Shown: positions 6,541 through 7,197 of the stretch, piece by piece
How the letters are laid out: the number at the start of each line of letters is the position of its first letter
Numbering within the stretch: position 1 is the first letter of the stretch
Assembly (NCBI GenBank): GCA_030727085.1
Contig: JANRCF010000047.1
Location: 5,635-12,831 of the forward strand
Direction: 5' to 3'
Length of the DNA: 7,197 nucleotides
Origin: Alphaproteobacteria bacterium
GTDB taxonomy: Bacteria > Pseudomonadota > Alphaproteobacteria > Paracaedibacterales > CAIOTO01
Position numbers and translations under genes: made by a program
Notes under the pieces: generated by a model
Databases searched by the model: none
The model's input: the letters and a program-made list of their open reading frames with translations, nothing else
Told to the model about the DNA's origin: nothing

Positions 6541-6635
6541 TAGTGAACGTCTACTTTATTAACCGATTATACTTTTTTAAATAATGTTTAAAAATCAGTG
6601 CTCATATTTTCCGTTACTTTTTTAGAAAAGTCTTT

Positions 6636-6736
6636 GTCATTCCCGCTTTGGCTGTAAATCTAGAAAATGTCCTTTCAAAACCCGTCAGTTTTTGAGAGAT
6701 TTAATCAGCCTAGATCTCCTTCCCTGCGGGAATGAC
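6636..6736. repeat. 101-bp nested inverted-repeat element (gtcattcccgc ends)
   Basis: GTCATTCCCGC (6636-6646) is the exact reverse complement of GCGGGAATGAC (6726-6736). Inside, GGCTGTAAATCT (6650-6661) pairs with AGATTTAATCAGCC (6697-6710) apart from a 2-base bulge, so almost the whole element can fold into one long stem-loop. Elements with GTCATTCCCGC ends are common intergenic palindromes in Rickettsia and other proteobacteria (recollection, not searched). It may also act as a 3' end structure for the icd-fumC transcript. Confidence 0.7.
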
Positions 6737-6749
6737 GGTAATAAAATAA

Positions 6750-6767
6750 AAGTGACGGGTAGCATGA
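6750..6767 (+). repeat. 18-mer direct repeat, copy 2
   Basis: AAGTGACGGGTAGCATGA differs from the copy at 2098-2115 at one base (T6760 against G2108). It begins 13 bases after the end of the 101-bp inverted-repeat element. Confidence 0.6.
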
Positions 6768-6906
6768 TCTGCGCCATGATTTAGTTTCTTTTAACAAAGA
6801 TAAAGAGTGTTTTTCATTGTTGGCTGTCGTAATTATTAGTTTTCATAAAGAGCTTTATTTTTCCTTATAATCTTTATAATTTCGAGTAACATTAATATTT
6901 TTTTTG

Positions 6907-6921
6907 TTAACTTTTTGTTAA
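6907..6921 (+). promoter_or_regulatory. Candidate CtrA box (TTAA-N7-TTAA)
   Basis: TTAA at 6907-6910 and 6918-6921 are separated by exactly seven bases, the full site recognised by the alphaproteobacterial cell-cycle regulator CtrA. It is part of a 10-base direct repeat (TTTTTGTTAA at 6901 and 6912) with an 11-base period, close to one helical turn. A TGATATATT extended -10-like motif (6931-6939) follows at a distance compatible with CtrA overlapping the -35 region. The base composition makes chance occurrence realistic. Confidence 0.35.
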
Positions 6922-6977
6922 ATATTTATCTGATATATTATAGTTGATAGTTAAAAAAAGATTGATATTAATATTTT

Positions 6978-7007
6978 TTTATATTCAAAGAAAAATTTGG
7001 ATATAAT
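6978..7007 (+). promoter_or_regulatory. Probable sigma-70 promoter of the last gene
   Basis: TATAAT (7002-7007) is a perfect -10. TTTATA (6978-6983) gives a 4-of-6 match to the -35 with an 18-base spacer. Transcription would begin near 7014, leaving a leader of roughly 27 bases that includes the ribosome binding site. Confidence 0.4.
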
Positions 7008-7024
7008 TTATTAGTAATTTGAAC

Positions 7025-7031
7025 TGAGGGG
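7025..7031 (+). promoter_or_regulatory. Strong ribosome binding site of the last gene
   Basis: TGAGGGG ends 9 bases before the ATG at 7041. It is the best Shine-Dalgarno match in the window, suggesting high translation. Confidence 0.65.
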
Positions 7032-7040
7032 ATTTTAAGT

Positions 7041-7197
7041 ATGTTTAAGCATAGATCATTTGTGTTAACTTTGCTTGTAGCAACAGCATCAACGGTGTTT
7101 GCTTCGACAGCGACTACGACAACGCAAGCGACAACATCACCAGCGCCTGTCGCAGCGGTAGTTGCACCTGCGCCGGCGGTGACAGAAGCCTCATCAG
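7041..7197 (+). CDS. N-terminus of a secreted Ala/Thr/Pro-rich protein (3' end outside window)
   Basis: 52 codons are visible and the frame is still open at the window edge. Residues 1-21 are a textbook Sec signal peptide: MFKHR, hydrophobic SFVLTLLVATAST, then VFA with cleavage after Ala21. The mature start is low-complexity, consisting almost only of Thr, Ala, Ser, Pro and Val, and is probably an unfolded linker ahead of a domain not included here. It has its own promoter candidate and a strong ribosome binding site, so it is likely a separate, well-expressed unit. Its function cannot be assigned; an envelope, periplasmic or peptidoglycan-linked protein would fit. Its G+C is much higher than that of the AT-rich leader before it. 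Confidence 0.75.
   Translation, partial: MFKHRSFVLTLLVATASTVFASTATTTTQATTSPAPVAAVVAPAPAVTEASS

Larger units (their letters stand above)
6541..7040. other. 500-base intergenic region, very AT-rich in its second half
   Basis: No gene was found on either strand. It contains an AT-only palindrome (TTTTTAAA 6574-6581 with TTTAAAAA 6587-6594), the inverted-repeat element at 6636-6736, the second copy of the 18-mer (6750-6767), and then mostly A/T from about 6780. That AT-rich part includes two TATAAT boxes nine bases apart (6866-6871, 6875-6880), a TTAA-N7-TTAA box and the probable promoter of the next gene. Confidence 0.6.

Noticed and set aside
6577..6591. Second TTAA-N7-TTAA match after fumC
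   Set aside because: It is part of an AT-only palindrome at the end of a gene with no start downstream nearby; it shows the motif arises by chance here.
6668..6736. 22-codon frame starting with ATG inside the 101-bp repeat
   Set aside because: It is formed from the repeat arms and has no ribosome site; not a credible gene.

Overview
The window looks like chromosomal DNA of an alphaproteobacterium, probably from the host-associated Rickettsiales/Holosporales side. The best evidence is the isocitrate dehydrogenase: about 480 residues, with the long C-terminal extension seen in Rickettsia-type enzymes and an NADP-type cofactor pocket. Weaker support comes from a low to middling G+C content, intergenic palindromes of the 'gtcattcccgc' and 'cccgggcttgacccggg' kinds, and one TTAA-N7-TTAA box of the CtrA type. 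The species cannot be named from this sequence.

Layout, all genes on the + strand. Positions 1-885 hold the 3' part of a long coiled-coil protein with a disordered basic tail; its start lies before the window. A 248-base gap follows, containing a 111-bp element bounded by 12-bp inverted repeats. Positions 1134-1925 encode a small secreted outer-membrane beta-barrel protein. The 369-base gap after it carries GC-rich palindromes and a C-rich tract. Positions 2295-3617 encode a DAACS-family dicarboxylate/amino-acid:cation symporter. Positions 3695-5137 encode isocitrate dehydrogenase (icd) and 5170-6540 class II fumarase (fumC), 32 bases apart and probably one operon. The 500-base gap 6541-7040 has a nested inverted-repeat element and then a very AT-rich stretch with a candidate CtrA box and a TATAAT promoter. 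A new secreted protein begins at 7041 and runs off the window.

The symporter, icd and fumC make metabolic sense together: import of glutamate, aspartate or dicarboxylates next to two TCA-cycle enzymes, one making 2-oxoglutarate and one converting fumarate to malate. The two N-terminal genes and the last gene are envelope, secreted or structural proteins with no visible link to that pathway. No tRNA, rRNA, transposase or CRISPR array is recognisable. I did not find a clearly new multi-gene system. The least explained items are the intergenic repeat elements, an 18-mer shared by two distant gaps, unusual substrate-site residues in the symporter, and the two unassigned envelope/secreted proteins.
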